A stretch of DNA of 64,000 nt, from positions 8,181,501-8,245,500 of the forward strand of contig NZ_CP107985.1 of assembly GCF_036108815.1 (NCBI RefSeq). Direction: 5' to 3'. Of the stretch, positions 33,252 to 41,689 are shown piece after piece. Each line of letters begins with the position of its first letter. Positions within the stretch are counted from its first letter, which is position 1. The notes below the pieces were generated by a model. The model was not told where the DNA came from and did no database searches. It was given only the letters and a program-made list of their open reading frames with translations. This DNA comes from Streptomyces sp. NBC_00353 (GTDB taxonomy: Bacteria > Actinomycetota > Actinomycetes > Streptomycetales > Streptomycetaceae). The position numbers and the translations under genes are program-made.

Positions 33252-33408
33252 GTCGACGCGTACCGAGAGCCGGCCTGACCTCTGACCTGTGCGGTAGCCG
33301 TCCGCCGGTCCGTGGTGGTGGACCGATGAGGCCGGCCACCGAAGCCGGACAGCCGCCCGTGGGCGGAATCCGCGTGCAGGCCGGCCGGTCAGCCGGGAGA
33401 CTTCCGGC

Positions 33409-33981
33409 ATGAACAAGATTCCCACCATGTTCGTCCGCGACTTCACTGCTCGCCCCGCGCGCGTGCTGCCGGAGGTGACGCCCGGCTGCGAGTGGGTGCT
33501 CGCCGGGGAAGGGCGCGCGACCCGCAAGTACGACGGCACGTGCGTGATGCTCGACGAAGCAGGCGACTGGTGGGCGCGGCGCGAGGTGAAACCCGGCAAG
33601 GCATCGCCGCCGGACTACGTGGTCATTTCCACCGACGACGCAACCGGCAGGACGGTCGGCTGGGAGCCGATCGGCCAGTCGTCATTCGCGAAGTTCCACG
33701 CAGAGGCGGTCCGGAACATCGGACCCTGCGAGGGAATCACCGGGACCTTCGAACTGGTCGGCCCGAAGATCAACGGAAACCCGGAGCGCAGCGACGTCCA
33801 TCTCCTTGTCGAGCACGCCCTCGCGCGGGACGTCGCCGTGCCGGAGCTGACCTTCGAGGGCATCCGGAGCGCCGCGCTGGCCCTGGCCACGGCCGACGGG
33901 TGCGAGGGCATCGTCTGGCACCACCCCGACGGGCGGATGGCGAAGATCAAGGCGCGCGACTTCCCCCCGGACCGGTCATGA
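33409..33981 (+). CDS. RLIG1/DUF5565-like RNA ligase
   Basis: A 190-residue nucleotidyltransferase of the RNA ligase 1 (DUF5565) type, homologous in fold to the human 5'-3' RNA ligase RLIG1. The ligase motifs are in order: motif I RKYDGT with Lys40 as the AMP-accepting residue, an Arg-rich WARREV strand, motif III TFELVG (Glu114), motif IV EGIVW (166-170) and motif V MAKIKARDF (Lys179/Lys181). It lacks any accessory domain, so it is a minimal catalytic core. ATG 33409 is favoured. RNA repair is the likely role; natural substrates in bacteria are unknown. It is not in an operon with a known repair or toxin gene. Confidence 0.82.
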   Translation: MNKIPTMFVRDFTARPARVLPEVTPGCEWVLAGEGRATRKYDGTCVMLDEAGDWWARREVKPGKASPPDYVVISTDDATGRTVGWEPIGQSSFAKFHAEAVRNIGPCEGITGTFELVGPKINGNPERSDVHLLVEHALARDVAVPELTFEGIRSAALALATADGCEGIVWHHPDGRMAKIKARDFPPDRS

Positions 33982-34465
33982 GACCGGTGCTGCCCCGGCC
34001 CACTCCAGGCGAAGGGGCGGGCCCTCTTCACGATGCGCCAACTTCCCTCCGTCGGCCTGTGCTTCGACATCGACGGTCAACGGTGGCAGGTCCAACGCGT
34101 CACCCTGAAGATCGAGAACTCTGGAGACTCGAACTCCGTCATGTGCGATGCCGTCCAGGTCGTCCTCCGGCGCGACAGCGCACCCTGTCCGGTGACTGAG
34201 GAGCTGCCGAGAACGTGCGCCGAAGGGGGATACGGGCCTGGCCGGCCGCCCCGCCCGGAGGGCAGGAACGGTACGGAAGAGCGGGGTGGCAGGCCCGGTG
34301 CTGACGGCACGACGTGTCCTGGTGGATACTCCCTGCAGGCCCCGCCGGATGATCCGGATGCCCTGGTGTGCCGCCGGAGTGGTGCAGAGGCGCCGTCGCC
34401 GGACACCAGCCGCAGCCTTCTCGGGCTCGGAGCCCTCACAACGACCGCTATGCACAGGAGACTTG
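33982..34465. other. Spacer after the RNA ligase gene
   Basis: 484 bases with no gene I can support. A plus-strand frame at 34033 begins plausibly (SVGLCFDIDGQRWQVQRV) but becomes low-complexity and lacks an RBS. The promoter of the small ORF at 34466 must be near the right end. Confidence 0.4.
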
Positions 34466-34612
34466 ATGGCTGACGCTTCACCGCGCCGCGCGGACGACAG
34501 CGCCGAGGACATGGGCGCCACGGTTGCCCTCGACCGTGTCGAGCCGCCGCGGCCGCAGTACGCGGGCCTGTTCGTCGCGCCCCCCGACCTGCCGGCAGTC
34601 GACACTGACTGA
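34466..34612 (+). CDS. Orphan 48-residue peptide gene
   Basis: A short ORF with a good ribosome-binding site (CAGGAGACTTG before ATG) and a strong terminator 34 bases after the stop, which together argue that it is real. The acidic peptide starts MADASPRRADDSAEDMG and ends in a Pro-rich segment, YAGLFVAPPDLPAVDTD. It has no Cys and only one Thr besides the T near the end, so it is not a lanthipeptide, and no modifying enzyme lies nearby. It could be a small regulatory protein or an orphan precursor; function unknown. Confidence 0.55.
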   Translation: MADASPRRADDSAEDMGATVALDRVEPPRPQYAGLFVAPPDLPAVDTD

Positions 34613-34914
34613 CGCAGCCCTCTCCCGCTTCGGCGTCACCCAGTAGGCCGGGTCGCTTCGTCTCGCACGAGGCGACCCGGCTCGAGGTGTTCTGGATCGG
34701 GCAGGGGATTCATCCGTCGCAGCGACAGCTCGCAGACCGGATCCCGTACTCCTGCGGCACGCGACATCAGCGTGGAGCGGGCTACTACGACCTGTCAGCG
34801 GTCGCCCTCGACCGCGTGGACTCGCCCGCACAGAGGGCCCCTACCCGCCTCGAACCGGCGGTCGAACCACCGTTCCGGGTGGATCGCCCCGCCCTGATCA
34901 GGCCCGACGCCGTA
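34613..34914. other. Spacer before uppP 3' end
   Basis: About 300 bases holding the terminator at 34647-34681. A stretch at 34801-34821 reads VALDRVD and echoes VALDRVE of the small ORF at 34523-34543, perhaps a degenerate repeat. No supported gene. Confidence 0.4.
34647..34681 (+). terminator. Terminator after the small peptide gene
   Basis: GCCGGGTCGC / GCGACCCGGC, 10 perfect pairs extended by TTCGT/ACGAG to about 15 with one wobble, and a five-base loop. Confidence 0.85.
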
Positions 34915-35787
34915 CTAGCCCGCCGACTCACCCGCGTGCGGGCTCAGCACACCGGCCCCCACCAGGGCGAACAGCAGCACGCCCAGCAGCACGCGGTAGA
35001 TGACGAACGGCATGAAGCTCTTGGTCGTGATGAACTTCATGAACCATGCGATCACGGCGTACCCCACGCCGAAGGCGATGAACGTCGCGAAGATCGTCGG
35101 AGCCCACGACACGTGCCCCTCGCTCGCGTCCTTCAGCTCGAAGACGCCCGAGGCGAGCACCGCCGGGATCGCGAGCAGGAACGAGTAGCGGGCCGCCGCC
35201 TCGCGGGTGTAGCCCATCAGCAGACCACCGCTGATCGTGGCGCCCGAGCGGGAGACACCCGGGATCAGGGCCATCGCCTGGCAGAAGCCGAAGATCAGAC
35301 CGTCCTTGACGCCCAGCTCCTTGAGGGACTTCCGCTCCTTGATGGCTCGGTGCTTGCCGCCGGTCTCGTCCCGGGCCGCGAGTCGGTCGGCGATGCCGAG
35401 GACGATGCCCATGACGATCAGGGTGGTGGCGATGAGCCGCAGGTCGCGGAAGGGACCTTCGATCTGGTCCTTGAAGGTCACGCCGAGGACGCCGATCGGG
35501 ATGGAGCCGACGATGACCAGCCAGCCCATCTGGGCGTCGTGGTTGCTGCGCATCGACCGGTTGGTCAGCGAGCGGAACCAGGCCGAGACGATCCGCGCGA
35601 TGTCCTTGCGGAAGTAGATGAGGACGGCCGCCTCGGTGCCGATCTGGGTGATGGCGGTGAACGCCGCACCCGGATCGTGCCAGCCGGCGAACGCAGCGGT
35701 CAGCCGCAGGTGCGCGCTGGAGGAGATCGGCAGGAACTCGGTCAGTCCCTGAACGAGGCCCAGGACGAACGATTCGAACCAGCTCAT
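34915..35787 (-). CDS. uppP: Undecaprenyl-diphosphatase
   Basis: A 290-residue UppP/BacA membrane phosphatase that recycles undecaprenyl diphosphate, the lipid carrier of cell-wall synthesis, and can raise bacitracin resistance. The signature LGLVQGLTEFLPISSSAHL is at about residues 9-27 and the second motif IPGVSRSGATISGGL near 170; about eight helices span the chain. ATG 35787 (MSWFESFVLG) is the family start; the longer frame from 36006 is spurious. It is monocistronic as far as can be seen. Confidence 0.95.
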   Translation of the reverse strand: MSWFESFVLGLVQGLTEFLPISSSAHLRLTAAFAGWHDPGAAFTAITQIGTEAAVLIYFRKDIARIVSAWFRSLTNRSMRSNHDAQMGWLVIVGSIPIGVLGVTFKDQIEGPFRDLRLIATTLIVMGIVLGIADRLAARDETGGKHRAIKERKSLKELGVKDGLIFGFCQAMALIPGVSRSGATISGGLLMGYTREAAARYSFLLAIPAVLASGVFELKDASEGHVSWAPTIFATFIAFGVGYAVIAWFMKFITTKSFMPFVIYRVLLGVLLFALVGAGVLSPHAGESAG

Positions 35788-36116
35788 GGGGCTTTGGCCA
35801 TCCCGGAAGTCATCGTGCATCGGCCGACGGACAGCAGGGCCGTCGGCAACGTGCGGAGTGCGGTCATGTGAGGGAAGGGCCACGGCGGGCCCGATGATCG
35901 TCTGTCGTGCGCGGGCAGCGTATCGCCCTTGGGTGAACGGGGTGACGGCTGCCCCCGGCCATCGACCGGAGCCGGCGCTGTGCCTGCTCCCGTTCAGCGG
36001 GCGCACGGGCGGCTCGCCGACGCCGCCCGCCAGGTCGTTCGGCGTCGAGACGGTTGCGCCGGCGCCGCCCGCCGATCATTCCGTGGCGGAACTGTGCCTC
36101 TTGCCCTGCACGCCGG
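35788..36116. other. Spacer between uppP and the VTT-domain gene
   Basis: 329 bases that must contain the uppP promoter (minus strand). I see no convincing gene or strong hairpin. Confidence 0.4.
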
Positions 36117-36830
36117 TCATTTCGCACCGAGGCGGTGCCGCTTGCGCCAGGCCACGGCGGCCGCGCCGATCCCCGTCAGCACGATGAAGCCCATCGCGGC
36201 CAGGAACGCGGGCGAAGTCGGCGACGAGGCCTCGCTGCCCGCGACGACGTATGCGGCGGTGTTCGGGACGGAACCGATGCCGGTGGCCATCAGGAACGGC
36301 GGATACCCCATCCGCGACACCGCGGCGCAGTAGTTGGCGGCCGCGAACGGCACGCCCGGGAAGAGCCGCAGGGCCAGCATCGAACGGAAGCCGTGCCGGC
36401 TCAGCTGCCCGTCCGCCGCCTTCAGCCAGCGCCCGCGCAGCAGCGTACGGAGCGCGTCCTGCCCCAGCACCCTGCCCAGGCCGAACGAGATGCCCGCGCC
36501 CAGCACCGTGCCCGCCAGCGCGGCGGCCAGACCGGCCTGCGCACCGAAGAGCGCCCCCGCGGCCAGGTTGAGGAGCGGCCGCGGTACGAACGCCACGGTG
36601 CACACCCCGTACACGACGCCGAACAGCGCAACCGCAGCGCCGCCGCTGCTCAGCCGGGCCGGCCAGCCGGTGGCCAGCAACCGCTGCGGTTCGAGGAGCA
36701 GCATGGTCGCCGCGGCGGCCAGCAGCAGCACCACGAGCAGCGAGAACCGGGACCAGGGCGAGCGCAGCGCCCTCGAACAGCGCACGGCCAGGCCGGTGGC
36801 GGACCGGGTGTCGGGGGCGGGGTCGAGCAT
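36117..36830 (-). CDS. TVP38/TMEM64-type (VTT domain) membrane protein
   Basis: A 237-residue membrane protein of the SNARE-associated/VTT family: helix at about 28-47, then the conserved core FVPRPLLNLAAGALFGAQAG and LALRLFPGVPFAAANYCAAV, and a final helix (FIVLTGIGAAAVAW). The relatives DedA and TVP38 are thought to move lipids or ions across membranes; UptA/DedA-type proteins return undecaprenyl phosphate, so proximity to uppP is suggestive, though the genes are over 300 bp apart. Exact activity is inferred. Confidence 0.87.
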   Translation of the reverse strand: MLDPAPDTRSATGLAVRCSRALRSPWSRFSLLVVLLLAAAATMLLLEPQRLLATGWPARLSSGGAAVALFGVVYGVCTVAFVPRPLLNLAAGALFGAQAGLAAALAGTVLGAGISFGLGRVLGQDALRTLLRGRWLKAADGQLSRHGFRSMLALRLFPGVPFAAANYCAAVSRMGYPPFLMATGIGSVPNTAAYVVAGSEASSPTSPAFLAAMGFIVLTGIGAAAVAWRKRHRLGAK

Positions 36831-37070
36831 TCGGGGAGACTAACCGACACCCTTGTGTGATCGCCGTAATGTGCCCCGTACGGGCCGCCCCGTCGGCAGG
36901 ACGGGACTTCGCCGACAGCGTCCGGGACCGGCCCTCGCTGCTGCAGGGGCGCGGACACGAAGCAGCTCCGAAGCCGGTCGGCCCGGGACGAACTCCCGTG
37001 CCGGGGCTGCCGGAACGCACGGAGAGAAAACCATTCGACGGGTCCGCGGCCGTCGGCCATGATCGGACCC

Positions 37071-37238
37071 ATGTTCCGGTACGCCTTCCTCGCAGCGCAG
37101 TCCGCAGTCGCGGACGCGCCGAAGGCTGCCGTCGTCCCCGCTTTCGATGCTGCCGCCGCGTTCGCCGCTGCCGCAGCAGCAGTTGACGCAGCAGCGTTCG
37201 TCGCTGCCGCAGCGCCCTTCGGCGGCGCCCGAAGCTGA
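37071..37238 (+). CDS. Alanine-rich leader peptide upstream of tuf
   Basis: A 55-codon frame starting MFRYAFLAAQSAVADAPKAA with about 27 alanines, in clusters interrupted by Phe and Val. Many Ala codons are GCT or GCA, which are uncommon in high-GC genes. An in-frame ATG 37059 could also start it; both lack a strong RBS. The stop codon TGA overlaps the left arm of a 10-bp hairpin that lies between this frame and the tuf gene, the geometry of a transcription-attenuation leader. The composition alone could also be a chance repeat, so I hold it as a hypothesis. Confidence 0.45.
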   Translation: MFRYAFLAAQSAVADAPKAAVVPAFDAAAAFAAAAAAVDAAAFVAAAAPFGGARS

Positions 37239-37279
37239 CCCTCCCCCGACAGTCCGGCGGACCCCGTAAGGGGAGGGTC
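37237..37279 (+). promoter_or_regulatory. Hairpin between leader ORF and tuf (possible attenuator)
   Basis: GACCCTCCCC (37237-37246) pairs perfectly with GGGGAGGGTC (37270-37279). A pyrimidine-rich TCTTCTCTCTC follows at about 37295-37305. The left arm begins inside the leader stop codon, so a terminating ribosome would disrupt the hairpin. Confidence 0.55.
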
Positions 37280-37332
37280 GGCAGGGCCCTGGGGTCTTCT
37301 CTCTCAGCTTCGTATCCAGAAGGAATCGAGCC

Positions 37333-38508
37333 ATGCCCAAGACGGCATACGTGCGCACCAAGCCGCACCTCAACATCGGCACCATGGGCCACGTCGACCA
37401 CGGCAAGACCACCCTGACCGCGGCCATCACCAAGGTCCTCAGCGACCGTGCCGGCAGCAGCACCTCGTACGTCTCGTTCGACCGGATCGACCGGGCGCCC
37501 GAGGAGGCGCAGCGCGGCATCACCATCAACATCGCGCACGTCGAGTACGAGACCGACACCCGCCACTACGCGCACGTCGACATGCCCGGCCATGCCGACT
37601 ACGTCAAGAACATGGTCACCGGCGCCGCGCAGCTCGACGGGGCGATCCTCGTCGTGTCCGCGGTCGACGGGATCATGCCGCAGACCGCCGAGCACGTCCT
37701 GCTCGCCCGTCAGGTCGGCGTCGACCACATCGTCGTCGCCCTCAACAAGGCCGACGCGGGCGACCCCGAGCTGACCGACCTGGTCGAGCTGGAGGTCCGC
37801 GAGCTGCTCTCCGCGCACGGCTACGGCGGCGACGGTGTCCCCGTCGTCCGGGTGTCGGGTCTGAAGGCGCTGGCCGGCGACCCGCGCTGGACCGGGTCCG
37901 TCGAGGCGCTGCTGGACGCCGTCGACACGTACGTACCGATGCCGGTGCGCTACACCGACGCGCCGTTCCTGCTGCCCGTGGAGAACGTCCTGACCATCAC
38001 CGGCCGGGGCACGGTCGTCACCGGGGCCGTCGAGCGCGGCACCGTCCGTGTCGGCGACCGGGTGTCCGTGCTCGGGGCGGACATCGAGACGGTCGTCACC
38101 GGTCTGGAGACCTTCGGGAAGCCGATGGAGTCCGCGCAGGCCGGCGACAACGTGGCGCTGCTCGTGCGTGGGGTGGAGCGCGACCGGGTCCGCCGCGGCC
38201 ATGTGGTGGCGGCGCCGGGCAGCGTGACGCCCAGCCGTCGCTTCACCGCGCAGGTGTACATCCTGTCGGCGCGGGAGGGCGGCCGGACCACACCGGTGGC
38301 CACCGGCTACCGGCCGCAGTTCTTCATCCGTACCGCGGACGTGGTCGGCGACATCGACCTCGGCGAAGCGGCAGTGGCGCGCCCCGGCGACACGGTCACC
38401 ATGACCGTCGAGCTGGGCCGTGACACCCCGCTGGAGTCCGGCCTCGGCTTCGCGATCCGGGAGGGCGGCCGCACGGTCGGCGCGGGCACCGTGACCGCTC
38501 TGCTCTGA
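37333..38508 (+). CDS. tuf: Divergent second elongation factor Tu (tuf3-type)
   Basis: A 391-residue EF-Tu that brings aminoacyl-tRNA to the ribosome. G-motifs are P-loop GHVDHGKT (19-26), DMPGH (83-87, usual form DCPGH) and NKAD (138-141, usual form NKCD); domains 2 and 3 follow. It differs clearly from housekeeping EF-Tu (for example RAGSSTSYVSFDRIDRAP in the effector region) and is not in a str operon (rpsL-rpsG-fusA-tuf), matching the extra tuf3 known in Streptomyces, which in S. coelicolor is non-essential and reported to be stringently induced. AGAAGGA precedes ATG 37333. A leader ORF and hairpin lie upstream. Confidence 0.93.
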   Translation: MPKTAYVRTKPHLNIGTMGHVDHGKTTLTAAITKVLSDRAGSSTSYVSFDRIDRAPEEAQRGITINIAHVEYETDTRHYAHVDMPGHADYVKNMVTGAAQLDGAILVVSAVDGIMPQTAEHVLLARQVGVDHIVVALNKADAGDPELTDLVELEVRELLSAHGYGGDGVPVVRVSGLKALAGDPRWTGSVEALLDAVDTYVPMPVRYTDAPFLLPVENVLTITGRGTVVTGAVERGTVRVGDRVSVLGADIETVVTGLETFGKPMESAQAGDNVALLVRGVERDRVRRGHVVAAPGSVTPSRRFTAQVYILSAREGGRTTPVATGYRPQFFIRTADVVGDIDLGEAAVARPGDTVTMTVELGRDTPLESGLGFAIREGGRTVGAGTVTALL

Positions 38509-38525
38509 TCCGCATCCGCTCACGC

Positions 38526-38573
38526 AACGGACCTGCCCCCCGCGCCCCACGGGAGGCGGGGGACAGGTCCGTT
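38526..38573 (+). terminator. Terminator of tuf
   Basis: AACGGACCTGCCCCC pairs with GGGGG-A-CAGGTCCGTT (one bulged A), a 15-bp stem 17 bases after the tuf stop. Confidence 0.85.
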
Positions 38574-38594
38574 GCCATGCGCAAGACTGACGGC

Positions 38595-39440
38595 ATGGCA
38601 GACATTGCACTGGTGCTCGGAGCCGGCGGCGTCACCGGAAGCGCCTGGGAGACCGGGATCCTGTACGGACTCGCCGAGGCGGGTGTGGACCTGTCCACCG
38701 CCGGCCTCATCATCGGCAGCTCCGCCGGGGCCGTCGTCGGTGCCCAGCTCGCCTCCGGACTGCTCGGCCTCCCGGAACTGTACGCCCGCCAGATCGCCGA
38801 TCCGCAGGGCGAGACCGGCGGCAGGCTCGGCACGGCCACGCTCATGCGTTACGCCCGGGCCGTGCTGACCGCGGGCAGCCCCGAGGCCTACGGGCAGAAG
38901 CTGGCCCGGATGGCGCGGGAGGCCCGGACCGGAATCACCGCGGCCGATCGGCGGGCTCTGATCGCGAGCCGGCTCCTGACGCCCGAGTGGCCCGAGCGGC
39001 AGCTGCGCATCACCGCCGTCCACGCGGCCACCGGGGAACTCCACACGTTCGACAGGGACAGCGGCGTCCCGCTCGCGGACGCCGTCACCGCCAGCTGCGC
39101 CGTTCCCGCGGTCTGGCCGGTTGCCACCATCGACGGTCAGGACTGGATCGACGGCGGGGTGTACTCCCCGGCCAACGCCCATCTCGCCGCCGGATGCGAG
39201 CGCGTCGTCGTCATCGCACCGACGGCCAGTGGCAACAAGGTGATCGTCTCGCCCCGGTCCCAGGCCACCGACCTCGAAGCGAGGGGCGCCCGGGTCGCCG
39301 TCATCACCCCGGACGCGGCCGCCAGGAAGGCATTCGGCCGCAACCCCCTCGACCCGAGCCGCCGGGCGGCCGCCGCACGAGCCGGACTCGCCCAGTCCGC
39401 GGCGCACACCGAGAAGGTCGCCGCGGTTCTGAACGACTGA
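38595..39440 (+). CDS. Patatin-like phospholipase
   Basis: A 281-residue patatin-family acyl hydrolase. The oxyanion loop is LGAGGVTGSAWETG (about 8-21), the nucleophile elbow GSSAG has Ser43, and the dyad Asp is in WIDGGVY. No signal peptide is present, so it works in the cytoplasm or at the inner membrane face on phospholipids or neutral lipids. ATG 38595 is preferred over ATG 38577, which lies at the edge of the tuf terminator. It precedes the spermidine-synthase-like gene by 22 bases. Confidence 0.9.
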   Translation: MADIALVLGAGGVTGSAWETGILYGLAEAGVDLSTAGLIIGSSAGAVVGAQLASGLLGLPELYARQIADPQGETGGRLGTATLMRYARAVLTAGSPEAYGQKLARMAREARTGITAADRRALIASRLLTPEWPERQLRITAVHAATGELHTFDRDSGVPLADAVTASCAVPAVWPVATIDGQDWIDGGVYSPANAHLAAGCERVVVIAPTASGNKVIVSPRSQATDLEARGARVAVITPDAAARKAFGRNPLDPSRRAAAARAGLAQSAAHTEKVAAVLND

Positions 39441-39462
39441 ACCCGCACCCCACAATGGAAGG

Positions 39463-40308
39463 GTGAACGAGCCGATACCTGTGATCCGGGACGTGGATCA
39501 GGGCACCGCCAGACTGCTTCCCGATGTGGACCGGGACCGGGCCTGGCTGCTCACCGTCGACGGTGCACCCCAGTCGTACGTCGACCTCGACGATCCGGCC
39601 CATGTGGAGTTCGAGTACGCGCGACGGCTCGCCCATGTCCTGGACTGCGCCGGGGAGCCGGACGCGCCCCTCGACGTACTCCACCTCGGCGGCGGCGCAC
39701 TCACCCTGCCCCGCTATGTCGCCGCGACCCGGCCGGGCTCCCGGCAGATCGTGGCCGAGGCCGACCGCGGCCTCCTCGCCCTGGTCACCGAGCAGCTGCC
39801 GGTCCCCGACGGCAGCGGGGTCACCGTGCACGCCACGGACGCCCGCGGTCTGCTGGAGGAGACACCGGCCGGGTCCGTGGACGTGCTGATCGCGGATGTC
39901 TTCGGCGGCTCCCGTGTGCCCGCGCACCTCACCTCGGTCGAGTACGCGAGGGCGGCCGGGCGGGCGCTGCGGGACGACGGCGTCTATGCCGCCAACCTCG
40001 CCGACAGCGCGCCCTTCGGCTTCCTCCGCTCGCAGCTCGCCAACTTCGCGGCCGTCTTCGACGAGCTCGCTGTGATCGCCGAACCGGCGGTGCTGCGCGG
40101 CAGGCGCTTCGGGAACGTCGTCCTGGTCGCCTCCCGCAGCCCCTTCGACATCGCGACCCTGGCCCGCCGCTGCGCGGCCGACGCCTTTCCGGCCCGGGTC
40201 GAGCACGGCGCCGCGCTGGACCGGCTCATCGGGGCGGCCAGGCCGGTCGGGGACGCCGACGCAGTGCCGTCACCCGAGCCGCCCGACGGCGCCTTCAGCG
40301 TCGGCTGA
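39463..40308 (+). CDS. Spermidine-synthase-like methyltransferase-fold protein
   Basis: A 281-residue protein of the actinobacterial spermidine-synthase-like group. A short beta N-terminus leads to the Rossmann-like binding motif VLHLGGGALTLPRY (about 67-80) and VDVLIADVFGG, where SpeE has its catalytic Asp region. Relatives are annotated as spermidine synthase, but many lack proof of aminopropyl transfer. GTG 39463. Its last 39 bases overlap the convergent MFS gene. Confidence 0.8.
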   Translation: MNEPIPVIRDVDQGTARLLPDVDRDRAWLLTVDGAPQSYVDLDDPAHVEFEYARRLAHVLDCAGEPDAPLDVLHLGGGALTLPRYVAATRPGSRQIVAEADRGLLALVTEQLPVPDGSGVTVHATDARGLLEETPAGSVDVLIADVFGGSRVPAHLTSVEYARAAGRALRDDGVYAANLADSAPFGFLRSQLANFAAVFDELAVIAEPAVLRGRRFGNVVLVASRSPFDIATLARRCAADAFPARVEHGAALDRLIGAARPVGDADAVPSPEPPDGAFSVG

Positions 40309-41595
40309 CGACGCCTTCCCGGCTGCGGCGGACGGCCCTGCGGCCACCGGCACCGTGGCGGCCGTCCGGCGGGTGAGGTTGCGTACGTCGGGTACGAACA
40401 GCACGGCCCCCGTGACCAGCACGACCAGCACCGCGCAGCCCCAGAGCGCCTGACCTCGCCCGACCAGGCCTTCCACCGGACCGGCGACCGCGGTGGCCAG
40501 GGGCAGCATCGCCACCGATCCGAACCAGTCGTACGCCGAGACACGCGACAGCTTCTCCTCCGGGATCTCCTGGTGCATGGCCGTCATCCAGGAGACCCCG
40601 AACACCTCGATGGCGACGCCGCTGACGAACATCACCGCGCTGAGCCCGGCCACCGGCAGCGGTACCGCCAGCGCCGCCGAGGGCAGGGCGAGCGGGAAGA
40701 CGCAGAGCGTCCCGGCGAGCAGCAGCCGCCGGGGCCTCCAGCGCATCATCAGCAGCGCCCCGCACAGCGTGCCGACCCCGAATGTCGCGAGCGCGAAACC
40801 CCAGGGGCGGGCGCCGCCGAGCTCGTCCCTGGCGACCAGCGGCCCGTACACCGACTCTGCGGCCCCGACCACCGCCACCACCACCGAGAACTGCGCCACG
40901 ATGGACCACAGCCAGGGGCGGCCGATGAACTCCTGCCAGCCTTCGCGCAGATCCGAGAGCAGCCCGCCGCCCGGTGCGCGCGACGGGATGTGAGCGACAT
41001 CGAGGAAGGCGCGCAGCGCCCCGGCCACCGCGAACGCCGCGGCGTCGACGGCCAGAACCCAGCCCGGGTTCATCGCCGCGATCATGGCGCCGCCGAGCGC
41101 CGCACCACCGATGGCGGCGCCGTGCATCGACATCCGGAAGAGAGCGAAGGCGCGGCTGGCCTGTTCGCCGCTGACGCTGGACATCAGCATGCCCTCGGCC
41201 GCCGGGTTGAAGAAGGCCTGCCCGGTGCCGCACGCCGCGGTGAGCACCATCATCTGCCACAGCTTCGGATCGCCGGCCAGGACCAGCCAGGCGAAGGCGG
41301 CCTGTGAGACGCAGTTGAGGGCGTTCGCCGCGACCATCACGCGGTGGCGCGGCAGCCGGTCGGCGATGGCACCGCCGATGAGCAGGAAGACGACCAGAGG
41401 TGCGGTACGGGCAGCGGCGACCAGGCCGACGTCGCCGCCGTCACCGCCGGACTCCAGAACGGCGAAAGCCGCCGCGATCAACGCGCCATGGGTCCCCAGG
41501 CCCGTGATGATCGCGGCGGCGGTCAGCAGACTGTAGTTGCGCCCGGCCCAGGCAGGGCGGCGCATGCGGGACGGGGGAACGGAAGCGGGAGTCAC
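40270..41595 (-). CDS. MFS transporter
   Basis: A 441-residue major facilitator with twelve predicted helices in two halves. The intracellular loop after helix 2 reads GGAIADRLPRHRVM, the usual GxxxDRxGRR-like motif A. This sub-family (enterobactin-exporter-like) usually exports drugs, siderophores or macrolides. GTG 41595 is taken; ATG 41565 is an alternative, and neither has a clear RBS. The polar C-terminus (VAAGPSAAAGKASS) is encoded in the stretch overlapping the spermidine-synthase-like gene. Confidence 0.88.
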   Translation of the reverse strand: MTPASVPPSRMRRPAWAGRNYSLLTAAAIITGLGTHGALIAAAFAVLESGGDGGDVGLVAAARTAPLVVFLLIGGAIADRLPRHRVMVAANALNCVSQAAFAWLVLAGDPKLWQMMVLTAACGTGQAFFNPAAEGMLMSSVSGEQASRAFALFRMSMHGAAIGGAALGGAMIAAMNPGWVLAVDAAAFAVAGALRAFLDVAHIPSRAPGGGLLSDLREGWQEFIGRPWLWSIVAQFSVVVAVVGAAESVYGPLVARDELGGARPWGFALATFGVGTLCGALLMMRWRPRRLLLAGTLCVFPLALPSAALAVPLPVAGLSAVMFVSGVAIEVFGVSWMTAMHQEIPEEKLSRVSAYDWFGSVAMLPLATAVAGPVEGLVGRGQALWGCAVLVVLVTGAVLFVPDVRNLTRRTAATVPVAAGPSAAAGKASSADAEGAVGRLG

Positions 41596-41689
41596 CAAGG
41601 GACTATCCCTGTCCGGACCCCGACCTGCCAAATGCACTGCCCGGGCGGTACGCGGAGCGGATGTGGATCAGGAGCCGATCAGACGTGCG

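Noticed and set aside
34090..34150. tRNA-like T-arm (GGAGTTCGAGTCTCC on the minus strand)
   Set aside because: No acceptor stem, anticodon arm or CCA follows; not a tRNA.
34033..34473. Plus-strand frame starting MRQLPSVGLCFDIDG
   Set aside because: The first 40 residues look plausible, but the remainder is low-complexity, there is no RBS, and it overlaps the leader of the better supported 48-residue gene.
37130..37230. Microsatellite of GCAGCAG/GCTGCC
   Set aside because: Irregular rather than a uniform repeat; better treated as the Ala codons of the leader frame.
36840..37559. Minus-strand frame of 239 codons across the tuf leader
   Set aside because: It is antisense to tuf and the leader, rich in Arg/Cys/Ser, with no domain and no RBS.
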